DNA of 64,000 nt from Mantis religiosa (lineage: Eukaryota; Arthropoda; Insecta; Mantodea; Mantidae): NCBI GenBank assembly GCA_030765055.1, contig CM060957.1:196041835-196105834 (forward strand), in the 5' to 3' direction. The first letter of the stretch is position 1. Each line of letters opens with the position of its first letter. Below the pieces are notes generated by a model, which saw only the letters and a program-made list of their open reading frames with translations, searched no databases and was not told where the DNA came from. The position numbers and the translations under genes are program-made. Shown piece after piece: positions 32,401 through 43,860 of this stretch.

Positions 32401-33660
32401 AGCTCTTATTTGCTTTCTCCAATAAAGCTCTTTGTATGTTTTGTGCCCAAGAAATTTTCCATCAATACTTCACTTATGATGTAATTGTCATATCTGATTT
32501 TTTATTCCATTATCTATTTATGCTTTGTTTTAAATTGAAAAAAGGTTTATTTTATCACAATTTAATGATAACTTATTTGCTTCAAATCAATTCTGAAAAA
32601 ATGAATTGCAATATTAAAAATAAGAATGTCTTAAGTATAGACACTTGTGAGACATCTGTAGTAGTAGGACCTGGTTCTGAATGATAACCATTTATCCTGG
32701 TTTTCTGCATTTTGTTTAAGAAATATTTAAACCAATTTATAGGGAACTCATTGAAACCGTAAAATGCTAACTATTACAACAAGAGGTTGTCAAATATCAT
32801 AGCTAAATCGGAAAATATTCCTAATTATTTTGTGTTTAAGACTGTAAGTAATTCAGAACTTACAGTTTGTTGTCATGTTAGTGGATATTGTTTCTCTAAA
32901 GCTCAACTGCAATAACTTGGGAATATAATACAGGGTATAAATAAAAAATATAAATGTGTATATAAATGGATATCGGAGTTTTAACTCTTTATAATATTTA
33001 TTACATTCAACTTATAGTTAAGTACGCTACTGAGGCGGGCGTATAACACTATGTATGTGAAAACCCAGTTATATCCTGATTTTCTATATCTTTAAATTTA
33101 TTGAGCGCTAAGCACTTTTTACTCTCATGATTTTACTCTTCCTGTTAGCAGTCTGTTTGCTTGCTATAGTACACACCAACAATACCTTCTCTTCATGATC
33201 TGACATATTTAGAATAAGAACTTTATAAGTTGAAGTTTTTCTGAGTTTAGGAAAATGTTATCTCTAGTCAGAGAGTAAACTGTATATTGCAAGTTAAATG
33301 TATGTAACAAGGAGGTGAAGTTAGTGTTAATTATATTGTCATTGTGTTAACCTTAAAATCTCTGTAAGTAATTGGTTTAACATTCTCAGATTAAGTAGAT
33401 GATATAAATCTTTGTAATTTGTTTATAAATGCTCGGGAGTGTCCTGCGGTTGCTCTAAGTTATACATCAGTTTATACCAAACTCTACTTTTCTGAACTAC
33501 ATTCAAATTGTGTTTTTCACAAAAACATGCAACATTTATACTGGTGAACTCCATTGCACTATTAACAAATATACTTACTTCCCCATAGCGTAATCTAGTT
33601 CTACAAAACCTGGAACATAATATATAACTATGGTTACTCACACTTTTAGCTCTGCTTGTG
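32400..33660 (-). pseudogene. CR1/Jockey-type LINE, highly degraded
   Basis: Minus strand 33641-33423 reads CRTRLRYGEVSIFVNSAMEFT, an endonuclease segment (RxRxGGVAIFV type). Near 32880-32470 RT remains appear: IFSDLAMIFDNLLL (the FxDLxKAFD motif), FYGFNEFPINWFKYFLN, then VSQVSILKTFLFLI in place of VxQGSILGPLLFL, and LSLNCDKIN. The 32900-33400 part is unreadable. Old copy. Confidence 0.7.
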
Positions 33661-33774
33661 TTATCTGTGCTCTATTAGCAAATTATCAACATATTACAAT
33701 TTAAATCTTGTATATGTATACTTAGCTGCTCCATTTTATTGGAAACAGTGATGATTTCGAAGGTGGCTTGGATG

Positions 33775-34040
33775 CACTGTTTCACTTCCTGACGTAGTTG
33801 TAGGCAATATGAACTACCTTTAGGCACCTTCGTAACTTGCCATACTGTGGTTTAAGGAACTTGCTACATCTCATAGTTGATTTGTTAGGATTACAGAGAT
33901 AAACGTTCCAAATCTGATTCACATCCACTTCTGACACAGCAGGACACGCACTGCTTTTCTCTTTCCAAAACGAGTATCCAGAGATTGTGTGTACCATCTG
34001 CGAATATGGTTGTTGAAAGGAGGATCCTTCTGTATTTTGC
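33775..34040 (-). pseudogene. Tc1/mariner-type transposase N-terminal fragment
   Basis: The minus-strand frame includes SFWKEKSSACPAVSEVDVNQIWNVY, NPNKSTMRCSKFLKPQYGKLRRCLKV and HIAYNY, resembling the double helix-turn-helix region (GRPxVSEEDVxxIRExYxRxPxKSTRRAS...PxTVxKVLRxxLK) of insect Tc1/mariner-like proteins. No catalytic domain follows. Confidence 0.62.
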
Positions 34041-34758
34041 TTGAAAATGGCACTGGACTTTTGTAACGAATCAGTGTTGATTATATTCAAAACTATAAAA
34101 AGTGTTCTCCTTACCGCTAACCTCAAATTTGTTATACACTGCTATTACTGCCATCTGGTGGTAACATATGTTCTACAGTTGATGTATAACAGAACTTGGA
34201 CAGTTTGTCTAACCATTACTACAACAATAAAAATGGTATATATTGCACATTCTCAATAATAAAAGAAGATGAAGAAATCACTAAACCCTGACAATTACTT
34301 ACAGTGACCCTCTATTTAATTTTGGAAACATTTGTATTCAAACCTCCACTTAAATGTCAGATAAGATGTTGTGGCTCTCAGATTTCTATAGAAGTTTCAG
34401 CAAATTTCAACAACTGGTAAAATTTACAGATGAGATACACATTAAGTGGAGAGTACATAAAAGAATAATTTACAGTTACCAAATATTGTGCTGGACATAT
34501 AGGCAGCCGATCATACCTGCCAGGTAGAAAAATACAAATATTTACATATACATCATTTTTTTCTGAAAAGTCATAAGTGTAACACCCGAAAAAGAAAATT
34601 AGGGAACAGCAAATGGTAATGGGTTAATGCGGATTGTTTTTTAGATATCCCATGTTGAAGTCCATAGTTCAACCACTATGAGTTATGTCATATAGTTTTG
34701 GGAGACACTTCACAACTCATGGTCATTGCAGGTTTAAAATTACTGCTTTAAGTTTGCA
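34041..34758. other. No gene recognised
   Basis: AT-rich, no similarity seen. Confidence 0.5.
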
Positions 34759-34999
34759 ATTCCTTTCTTGGAAGTGTTGAAAACAGTGTTGTTATGATAA
34801 ATTAAATTTAAAGGAAGTCGATTAATGGCACTAAACAACACTTATTTTAAATTTTTCTGGAACATGTTTCGGAGACTTTGCCTCTATTCTCAGCCAGCCA
34901 TCGAGTGGTTCTCGTTGGTGTAGTTGACAATATTTTGTCACAAGTCTCCTCTGGTGGCGGTTCAAGAAACCTTGCTAAACAAATCTTTCTGGGGGATGC

Positions 35000-35647
35000 C
35001 GAAATTGAATACTTTGTTCCTATTTTTGAAATGAAGATTTGTTCCCATGTGGATAGTTCTTGATTTTCCTGATGTATTTTTTAGTAGTTTTGGTTCTGGA
35101 TTTATGTTGTTTTTTTTCCAAAAATATGTGGAAACTGCTGATTTTTCTAATTGTTTATATTTATGTTTCTAAAGTGTTCCTTTGCTCTTGTTTCTAAATT
35201 TCTTTTGGATTTTTCAATATATATTTGACTACAGTCACTGCATTCAATTTGATATATACCAGATTTTTTGTTAAATGGAATGGCATCTTTGATGTTTGAG
35301 CAAATTAGGTTTTTTAAGGAGAAATGGTTGACTAGTGCTTGTCGAATGTTTTGTTTTTTGAAGACTTTTTTGAATTTATCATAGGCCCATGGATGGTATG
35401 TGAATTGTTTGAAAATCATATTAGTTTCTGTAGATGAGAGGGTTGTGGTTTCCTTTAGTAGCTTCTTTTTTTTATTGCTAAGTTCGCTTTTTTGTCTACT
35501 AATGATTTGGGAAAGCTATTTTTTGTGCTATTTCAATTATTTTGTTGTATTCTGTTTTGTATTCTTCTGCTGTGAGAGGGATGTTTACCAGTCTGCGTGC
35601 TAAACTATTGAAGATTGGCCTGTTTGTGGGATCTTGGGTTGTAGCCA
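35000..35647 (-). pseudogene. Penelope-like GIY-YIG region
   Basis: Frame 35419-35147 holds KKSGIYQIECSDCSQIYIEKSKRNLETRAKEH. The second signature reads YIE instead of YIG, and the following K-S replaces K-T. Flanking parts (NPRSHKQAIF-like linker near 35600 and the FWKKNNIN-like end near 35110) are frame-shifted. Confidence 0.82.
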
Positions 35648-36010
35648 TTAGCTGTTTAGTCTGTTTTTATTCCTCATTATTTTTAGATCCAAAAATGGTA
35701 AATACTCGTCTTTTTCCATTTCTACAGTGAACTTGATGCTTTTTCCTTGGATATTTAAAAGTTTTAGTGCATCACTGATGTGTATTTTTGGTACTATTGC
35801 AAAGATGTCATCTACATATCGTTGCCAGAGTTTGAGCATCCAAGGGAAACCTTTGTTGATCCTTATTTCTAATGCACTCATGTACAGATCGGCCAGGAAG
35901 GGTGATAGGGGGTTGCCCATTGCTAACCCTGAAGTTTGATGGAAATATTTTGTTTGAAACTGGAAGAAATTTTGTTCTATGCATAATTTGGTTAGTTCGA
36001 TGTAGTCTTG
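35648..36010 (-). pseudogene. Penelope-like RT, catalytic domain
   Basis: Minus strand: YIELTKLCIEQNFFQFQTKYF, then the RT box TSGLAMGNPLSPFLADLYM and the catalytic box LWQRYVDDIFAIVP with YVDD intact, then DEYLPFLDLKIMRNKNRLN. This part is better preserved than in the 14.1 kb copy. The N-terminal RT motifs are missing (5' truncation). A stop follows at 35648. Confidence 0.85.
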
Positions 36011-36111
36011 GCATGGCATCATCTGAAATTTCATACTACATCGAACTAACCAAATTATGCATAGAACAACATTTCTTCCATTTTCAAACAAAATATTTCT
36101 ATCAAATTTGA

Positions 36112-37276
36112 TTTTTTTGTGGATTTTTATGATTTATAGTAATTGGTATTAATCGTAGAATAATCTTATTGAGTGAGAATTTATACGAATTATACTAAAA
36201 GTAGTTGAAAACTATATTGGATTTGTTGTGGTTTTATTTCTTATCTGTGTAAACATAAACAATTTCCAATAAAGCGAAGCAGTTAGAATAATGAGGTTTC
36301 ACATAAATATTAAGCATGGACAGAACTTAGAGAGGAGAAATTAAATTAATGTGATCATTAACAATTGGCATGACTGACTTTAATATATCTAATCTCAGGA
36401 GAAACTACTCTGACCAACTTACTTTACAGTAGACAATCATATACACATACACAATAGTCAACAAAAAGAAGCACATCCTAGTGCTAAAATCTCACGATGC
36501 GTTGGTAATAATTCTTCATCATTAGTATCACAACATATCTCTTAATCAACATAACTGATATGCCAACGTCCATAATCAATATTTCGCAGCTAATCTGTCT
36601 TATAGAAGGCAAAGTTAATATTTTCTATACTAAGTTGAATCTCGCGATATTTAACCTTTATTCTAGCATCGCTTTACTACCATCAGGCTTTACTTCCTGG
36701 CAAACTAAAGGTAGGAAACTTCATCCTACATTATATTCAAATAAAATGTATCATAAGCATGCCATATCTAAGTGCTAGATATGCTCTTAAAATATCTCGC
36801 GACTGAATCTAAGAGTTGGTATCAGCAAAACTGTAATTATATATTAGTCTTCAGTTCACATTCTCTCTTAAATCACACAAATACACATGGTTCCTGACAG
36901 TTCCTGACATCACCTTTAAAATACTGTAAACAAATAACAGCTTACCTGTGATATAAAAACGGTGTCATTATCATATGACTCAGCGGTTCTTCACAGAGGG
37001 TTTACATCCTATGCTGCAATCTTGTGCAACCCAAGAATGACTCTTCTTAATTTTTCTGTCGATTTAACAGAACACATATGAGCTGGCAGGTCAATACCAC
37101 TGCTTACTCTGATCACTGAGTCATGCAACCTGTCTCAACTTGTTAATTCCTGCTAAAGCCTGGAGCTTACCATGAAATGAAATATGAACCTCCAATAATT
37201 AAAATATTTCCCAAATCTTGTTCAGACCTTATACGCAACAATATTTTGTAGTATATATGTGTTTCTTTCTTCACAG
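36112..37276. other. Upstream intron or 5' flank of the zinc-finger gene; no coding feature seen
   Basis: AT-rich. Because an acceptor precedes the first coding exon at 37277, a 5' UTR exon and promoter should lie somewhere upstream. I cannot place them. Confidence 0.45.
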
Positions 37277-37732
37277 ATTTGTTTCTGAAAATAAGATCTA
37301 CATCTGATTCGACATCCTTTTGAAATGGATGAGAGAATAGAAATCAAAGAAGAGGATCCACTCACAGATGACATAACCTTACAGAATGAGAGAGACTTCT
37401 TTCAGAAGGTTGTTTCTATGAAGACAAGTACTGATACTGTATTTCTGGATACTGATTGTGACATGACAGTCAAAACAGAAATTAAATCAGAGACTCCTTT
37501 CATCAAAGAACTTGAAAAACAGATTAAGACTGAAACAGGTATATGGAGCAACAACTGCGAGATGGTAAAATCCAATGAAGTTGAACAGTATGAGGGAGAA
37601 TTTCTTCCAGAGAATCCTGAAATGATGGGTAAGAAATACAACAGTGATCATGAAATGTGTAACAAAATAGAAATTAATGAAGAACCTTGGTGGCTGGAAA
37701 CAGAAACTTCATCAGTTTGTGATAATACTAAG
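37277..37732 (+). CDS. Zinc-finger gene, first coding exon (acidic domain)
   Basis: The acceptor TTCTTCACAG precedes 37277, and AAG|GTAAGT marks the donor after 37732. The ATG at 37325 opens 136 codons ending in phase 0. The protein is acidic (MDERIEIKEEDPLTDDIT..., FLDTDCDMTVKTEIK) and has four psi-K-x-E motifs (IKEE, VKTE, IKSE, IKTE), the consensus for SUMO attachment. This suggests, by inference, a repressor-type regulatory tail for a nuclear DNA-binding protein. I see no structured domain such as ZAD or BTB. A close duplicate lies inverted at 10250-10705. Reading through the donor adds only 15 residues before a stop, which supports splicing. Confidence 0.82.
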
Positions 37733-39249
37733 GTAAGTTATCAAGAAGTCTATTGGATATTTGACACATTCTACATATGAAACAGGCTCACTAAGCTGAA
37801 AGTGACCTACCCTAAACAAGTGGATAGGGCTCCTTATAAGTGACCCATGTAATCGAAGTGTCACATTTATCGTGACAGTACATTGTACTAATACCAGCTC
37901 TTAAGGGTATAGATATTATGTCAGGCTATTTTCCACCCACATGATCATAAAATTGATTTCTTTCTTGTTTATTTGCATCATAAACAAGAGCGCTTTGAAT
38001 TATAAAGTTACATACATGGACACCACATCAGTGTAAGATATTATCACTGTTTGGTCCATACATGCTAACTTAACAACTAAATGGGCAAATGAATATAATG
38101 TACCCTAGCAGTTCACTATGTTATGTGGTTTGTGTAACAATGCATTTCACTTTATGCCAATGTTTGCAAATCTTTCCAAGATGGGTTGAACTTGCAGCTA
38201 CAGTGCCGTTAACCCTTATGTATACACTTGAATGCAGTGCTATGTAGGGAGTAATCTGTCACTGCTTGAATGTCCAACAGGGTCAGTTACTTAAATCATG
38301 CAAAATAAGGCCTGAAGCTTTCCTTTTAAAAGAAAATGTTCAAGTTTTCCTCTAGAAACATGCCAGATGAAAACACAATTGGAAATGAACGTTTCGGGTG
38401 CATACGACTCTCCCGTCAGAATATTTGTTAAATGTTATAACCACAAATGGATCACTGGATATGACAAAAATATAAACAATGACAAAACACTATCAGTTCT
38501 GGCATTACTAAACAAAAGACTGTTTTCAGTAAATTAAATATCAGGTGAGGAGATGACATGAGTATAGAAGATTAATTGGGTCAAAGAAACCTAACTACTT
38601 ATGTTAATTATCAAGCTGTTTAGATCATTGTTCCGTTAGTCGACGGATTTCCAATTTTAAGCCTGATATCCCAGAGGAGCTTTCTGAAATCTGGCATCAC
38701 GATTAAATGTGCTCCTTTCTGAGAAAATGACCAAAATCTCCTTAACTCTCCAACTTCAGTAACTGTTGCAAAATGATTATGTACTTTGCCAAGATTTTCT
38801 CTTATCCTGGAAGATGAATTTACACTTAAGTTCTATGGACCCCAAGCATTTTTAGGATCATTTTCCCATGTCATTCAGCAATTTTACAAACTGTATTGGA
38901 GATGTTCAGTAAAAAAATAGGAACATAGAAAAAAGTGTGACCTATAACAGTATAGCTTAATGCAGCATTATCTAGAAATCACGGAACAGGTTGATTCGTC
39001 TTAGTTTAATCATAATGGACATGTGTGATGCACTGTTAGCAGTGTATTCCTTTTGTCACTTTAGTTCATAGCTGAGCAACAGTGCATTGTGTGACATATG
39101 TTCATAGCACTGTGGGTGTCAGTTCCTACAATGTAACGCAACAATTTAAAATACATCCTGGATATTATTATGTACAAGTATGTAAAAAGAATGGAGGTAG
39201 GCAGCTTTAAACTTTAATTAGTCTCTAGGCTCAAAAACTCAATGCAGGA

Positions 39250-39393
39250 TGGATAGAGTCAACATGAAAGATTCAGTGCCATGGTCGGGATTTGAACCAC
39301 GGAACTCCTGGTTTCCGTCCAGTCGCTCTTAACATTTGAGCTACCATGGCCAACATGTCTTCCAGACATTAAATTCTCCAGTTTACTCCCCTA
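39250..39393 (-). repeat. SINE family A, minus copy of the inverted pair
   Basis: On the minus strand: the 5' extension AACTGGAGAATTTAATG, then GGTAGCTCAAATGTTAAGAGC (box A), GGTTCAAATCCCGACCATGG (box B) and TCATGTTGACTCTATCC. It is truncated before the usual tail. Confidence 0.85.
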
Positions 39394-39618
39394 GTGGTCT
39401 ACCGGGGAAATATATGAGTCAACTGGAGAATTTAATGTCAGGAAGGCACGTTGGCAATGGTAGCTCAAAGGTTAAGAGCGACTGGATGGAAACCAGGAGA
39501 TCCGTGGCTCAAATCCCGGCCATGGCTTTGAATTCTTCATGTTGACTCTATCCATCAAATATCTTAGCCTATATACGGCTAGTGTGGAGAAATGATTAAT
39601 TTCCATCAATTAACTAAA
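39385..39618 (+). repeat. SINE family A, most complete copy
   Basis: 5' extension (AGTGGTCTACCGGGG..., then CTGGAGAATTTAATG), a tRNA-like head (TAGCTCAAAGGTTAAGAGC as box A; GGCTCAAATCCCGG as box B, near 39506-39520), a body with GTTGACTCTATCC and CCTATATACGGCTAGTG, and the tail GATTAATTTCCATCAATTAA. Head and internal promoter imply RNA polymerase III origin from a tRNA. I see no clear target duplication. Confidence 0.87.
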
Positions 39619-40134
39619 ACTCAATGCAAGGTTACGTCAACATCACAGAATCCTTGTTAGGTCACTGTGGACTATGACCTCATTATAAATATAATGTAAT
39701 AATCATGTTTAAGTATGTCCATGTGCACTTGTGTTGTTGAGTAAATCTCTACACTGAAAGCCATTTGTGTGTACTTCCTTTTATCATTAATGTTGATACA
39801 ATTTGTATTGAGTAGTCCACCAGTTACATGATTTATGTCCAGTAATAATATGTTATTCATGCAATTCCTTCTCCTGTTTTCTCCTAAGTTTCTGTATTAA
39901 GTTTTCTTAATGCCTGACCGTTTAAGTAATCTATTGTGATCTATTAAACACTTATTTTGCTAGTTCTGAGTTTTCTAAATCACTTATATACTTTGTCTCT
40001 GTCTTGGTGTTCTTACACCCCTGTACATGATAAAATATAAAATGTTTGTGTCCACATATGCTTTAGCCATGTTACATAGGACATTGATGTTAGATAATTC
40101 TGTGAAACTATACATTTGAATTATTCTGTTACAG

Positions 40135-40166
40135 GATGTCGACCTTCCTGCAGTAAAATCCTCAAG
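40135..40166 (+). CDS. Zinc-finger gene, 32-nt second coding exon
   Basis: Acceptor TTACAG before, donor CAAG|GTAAGA after. It encodes DVDLPAVKSS plus two bases of an Arg codon. Phases fit both neighbours: 0 in, 2 out. Very short, so confidence rests on the splice sites and frame. Confidence 0.68.
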
Positions 40167-40699
40167 GTAAGATTTCACACTTTTCTGTTACGAGCTTTCT
40201 GCCTTTTGTATTTTCTTTACTTTTGTTCATATATAACTCTCATATTTATGTTTTATCACATGTCACATTGAACTCTTGAGCTGATACAAATGGATATACA
40301 GTAAAACTTGTTCTAAGTGTAATCATATGGGACCCATAGAAATTTCTAAATCAGGCAATTTTCCTAACTTTACAAAATTCAATAGATTATGTATAGTTTT
40401 TCAGTTACCATGTATCATAAATATATATGTATTTGTAATTATGCACAGATGTAAATGTATAATTAATCGCTGTAGCATAGATTTTGTTAATTAGTTTGCT
40501 GATATTTGTGCCACAGTCTAACACAATAGTACTATTAACACTAACACAATATCATAACTTGAATTGTAATTCATATTACTTCTTTCTTTTTCTATTCTCC
40601 TTAGGTTTAATTGTCTTATATCTCACTTGCTGTTTTGTTCACTGTGAGGAAAGTCTATTCATATTTTTCTCTGTGCAGTATTTTTCTCTATTGAATGGT

Positions 40700-41450
40700 T
40701 TAAACATCTTGTGAAGGTGTGTACTTCTTAATAGGTTTTAGTGCATAGTTGGATGACATCATCGTAATGCTCTTTCTATCTACGCATTTTACAATAGACA
40801 CATTGCTGTCGTAGTGAACAACCATGTCTGAAGATCCTCTACCTCCTTTGTCTAATTCTTCATCAATCTTCAGTCCTGCTTCCTTTGGTAATCTGTTCTT
40901 CTCTATTGTGGCAGTTAATCGAAGTCCTCTCCTGAGAATCTCATTCATTAGGTTTTTACTTGTAAATTCCTGACTGTAATAAATAGTGTCCTGGAGTGAG
41001 ACCTTCTGTAATCTGAACCACTGCAGCTTCACCCAAACCAAAACTTTGTGCACTAATATTCAGGCATATTGTCTTCCCATGATACAATTTAAAATCTAAC
41101 ACAATGCAATTCAAAATTGCGGAAACAAAAACCTTTAGACTGTCTGGATTAGGTTTGTTAGGAAAATACTGCTTCATCCTGCAAACTTCATAAAATGAAA
41201 CTATCATTTTATCTAGGGCAAATGCAGGAAAATGTGCATAATATAGATAATTTATTAGAGAAAGCATACCTCATCAGAATCACCATTGAATCTCTTACGT
41301 TAGCCTTTATTACCTCATTGGGAATAGGATTTTTATCTACTGTGTTGCTAGTATTTCCATTTTCTGAATCCCCATCTCGATCAGAAAAACACATTTTCAG
41401 AAGCATCCATATTGGCAAGTTCTTTAAAATGATATTTCTCAGCTTATGAA
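40700..41450 (-). pseudogene. piggyBac transposase fragment in intron 2
   Basis: Minus strand 41267-40956 reads CRMKQYFPNKPNPDSLKVFVSA, then YHGKTICLN, FGLGEAAVVQITEGLTPGH. 41053-40700 continues FTSKNLMNEILRRGLRLTATIEKNRL, then KGGRGSSDMVVHYDSN and VDRKSITMMSSN. This is the central piggyBac region, of a different subfamily (PNKPNPxGLKNFV type) from the element at 28176-30565. The catalytic YFDNYFT motif is altered (LLQSGIYK). The N- and C-terminal parts are missing or worn. No TTAA pair identified. Confidence 0.78.
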
Positions 41451-41997
41451 ATCATTCAGTAAATGGAGATACATGAAAATAACGTTTTTGGTGGTAAGAA
41501 ATGTTTGTTTTAAATTTTACCAATTGGATTGTATTAACTGAGTCCCAAAGTACAGAATGCTGGACTTCATGGAAAAGAAGGTTATGAATTCCCGAACAGT
41601 TCATGTATTTGAGATCTAAGTTTTCTTTTAATATCATCGATATAAAAAGTATATTATTCAAACAGAAACTCACTGCTGTAAAGTCTTAATTTGCACATAA
41701 CTCTAAGGTAGCATATGCCCTGCTGCAGTGTGTTGTCACTTAGTAACAAGTGGTTCACACAACCCAGTTAGGAGTGAAATGCAATACCAAACTTGAGAAA
41801 TGGTACCTAGCTATAAGCAGCTCCTATTGAACTAGCAGACACCCATTGCTCTTATCTGTCATCTGCTGGACAGTTTATACAAGTTACAGTATATGATGCC
41901 GTACATTGGGGCTCAGAATGATGTAGTAATGAACCATGAATCTATTTAACTAGAGCTGCCACTTGATTTTATAAATGTACTGATATTCTGTTTTCAG

Positions 41998-43473
41998 ATT
42001 TTTTCAAGAAACAGTTGATGGTGCTGTTATTGGCCAATCCCAATTGCTCTGTGCTCAACTTCAAGCAGGAGACACAAGCATATATGGTGGAAAGGATCAT
42101 TTAGAATTTAAATATCAAAAAAGTGATGTTACAGAAATCTTACAAGTTTGTGATAAGAGCTTTACTCAGTTTTCAGATGATAGAAGACAGCATTTAGTGC
42201 ATGAAGGAAAGAAGCACACCAATGTAAAGTTTGTGATAAGAGCTTTACTCGGTTGTCACATTTGAAATCACATCAGTTTATTCATGAAGGTAAGAAGGCA
42301 CACCAATGTAAAGTTTGTGATAAGAGCTTTACACGGTTGTCACATTTGAAAGCACATCAGTTTACTCGTGAATCTAAGAAGCCACACCAATGTAAAGTTT
42401 GTGATAAGAGCTTTACTCAGTTGTCACATTTGAAACCACATCAGCTTATTCATGAAGCTAAGAAGCCACACCAATGTAAAGTTTGTGATAAGAGCTTTAC
42501 TTGGTTGTCAGATCTGAGAAGACAACATTTAGTACATGAAGGAAAGAAGCCACACCAATGTAAAGTTTGTGATAAGAGCTTTACTCGGTTGTCACATTTG
42601 AAATCACATCAGTTTACTCATGAATCTAAGAAGCCACACCAATGTAAAGTTTGTGATAAGAGCTTTACTCAGTTGTCACATTTGAAAACACATCAGTTTA
42701 TTCATGAAGCTAAGAAGCCACACCAATGTAAAATTTGTGATAAGAGCTTTACCTGTTTGTCCGTTTTCAAAAAACATCAGTTAATTCATGAAGGTAAGAA
42801 GACACACCAATGTGGAGTTTGTGACAAGAGCTTTAATAAGATGTCAAATTTGAAAGCACACCACTTAATTCATGAAGGTAATAAGCCACACCAATGTAAA
42901 GTTTGTGACAAGATCTTTACTCAGTTGTCAACTTTGCAAAAACACCACTTAATTCATGAAGCTAAGAAGCCACACCAATGTGGAGTTTGTGACAAGAGGT
43001 TTGTACAGTTGTCATCTTTGAAAAGACACCACTTAATTCATGAAGGAAAGAAGGCACACCTATGTAAAATTTGTGATAGGAGCTTTACTCAGTTGTCAAC
43101 TTTGCAAAAACACCACTTTATTCATGAAGGTAAGAAGCCACACCAATGTGGAGTTTGTGAAAAGAGCTTTGCACAGTTGTCATCTTTGAAAAGACACCAC
43201 TTAATTCATGAAGGAAAGAAGGCACACCAATGTAAAATTTGTGATAGGAGCTTTACTTGGTTGTCAAATTTGAAAGTACATCAGTTTATTCATGAAGCTA
43301 AGAAGCCACACCAGTGTAAAGTTTGTGATAAGAGCTTTGCTCAGTTGTCAAATTTGAAAACACATCAGTTTATTCATGAAGTTAAGAAGCCACACCAATG
43401 TAAAGTTTGTGATAAGAGCTTTACTCGGTTGTCACATTTGAAAAGACATAATTTAGGTCATGAAGGTAAGTAA
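41998..43473 (+). pseudogene. Zinc-finger gene, main finger exon, frameshift after finger 1
   Basis: The acceptor TGTTTTCAG precedes 41998, and the phase matches the 32-nt exon. About 48 residues lead to a first, degenerate finger (LQVCDKSF, first Cys lost). At about 42214 one base is missing relative to the repeat (GAAGCACACC for GAAGCCACACC), and the exon frame stops at 42265. From 42205 the array is open in another frame up to a TAA at 43471: fifteen C-x2-C-x12-H-x3-H fingers with linkers of the type HEGKKPHQC. One has a lengthened helix (LRRQHLVH) and one ends in Arg (HQFTR). Helix positions -1, 2, 3 and 6 differ (RSHA, QSHP, QSTK, QSSR, WSNV, RSHR), so the array could read a long DNA site. 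It would be a nuclear DNA-binding regulator if the deletion is a sequencing error; otherwise a recent pseudogene. Confidence 0.85.
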
Positions 43474-43860
43474 ACTCACCAATGTGGAGATTGTGATAAC
43501 GGCTTTAGTCAGTTCTCAACTTTGAAAACGCACCACTTAATTAATGATGGTAAGGAGCCATATGAATGTAAAGTTTGTGAAAAGAGCTTTCCTCGGTTGT
43601 CACATTTGAATAAGCATCAGTTTATTCATGATTGCAAGAAGCCACACCAATGTGAAGTTTGTGATAAGAGCTTTACTCAGTTGTCAGATTTGAAAACTCA
43701 CCACCTAATTGTTGATGCTAAGATGCCACACGAATGTAGAGTTTGTGATGAGAGCTTTACTCGGTTGTCACATGGTAAGAAGCCACACCAATGTAAAGTT
43801 TGTGGTAAGAGCTTTCCTGATTTGTCAAATCTGAGAAGACAGCATTTAAGCCATGAAGGT
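42144..43860 (+). repeat. 84-bp tandem repeat (zinc-finger units)
   Basis: About 20 direct repeats of 84 bp, each centred on the sequence AAAGTTTGTGATAAGAGCTT. Neighbours differ by only a few bases, including silent sites, which suggests recent unit duplication or gene conversion. Confidence 0.9.

Larger units (their letters stand above)
34759..36111 (-). mobile_element. Penelope-like element, minus copy, with inverted 5' end
   Basis: RT core, GIY-YIG domain and the terminal tail lie on the minus strand. The tail starts at 34759, mirroring the end of the copy at 15255. At the 5' end, 36033-36111 is an inverted repeat of 35935-36010. Confidence 0.85.
37733..40134 (+). other. Intron 1 of the zinc-finger gene
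   Basis: 2.4 kb from donor GTAAGT to acceptor TCTGTTACAG. It holds a head-to-head pair of SINE A copies at 39250-39618. Otherwise AT-rich with no coding similarity. Confidence 0.7.

Noticed and set aside
39440..39525. tRNA-like sequence that could be called a tRNA gene
   Set aside because: The anticodon arm does not fold convincingly, and the same head recurs in several SINE copies with a shared body and tail.
42144..43860. Regular direct repeats that resemble a CRISPR array at first sight
   Set aside because: The 84-bp period encodes C2H2 fingers, with no separate repeat and spacer units, and the setting is eukaryotic.
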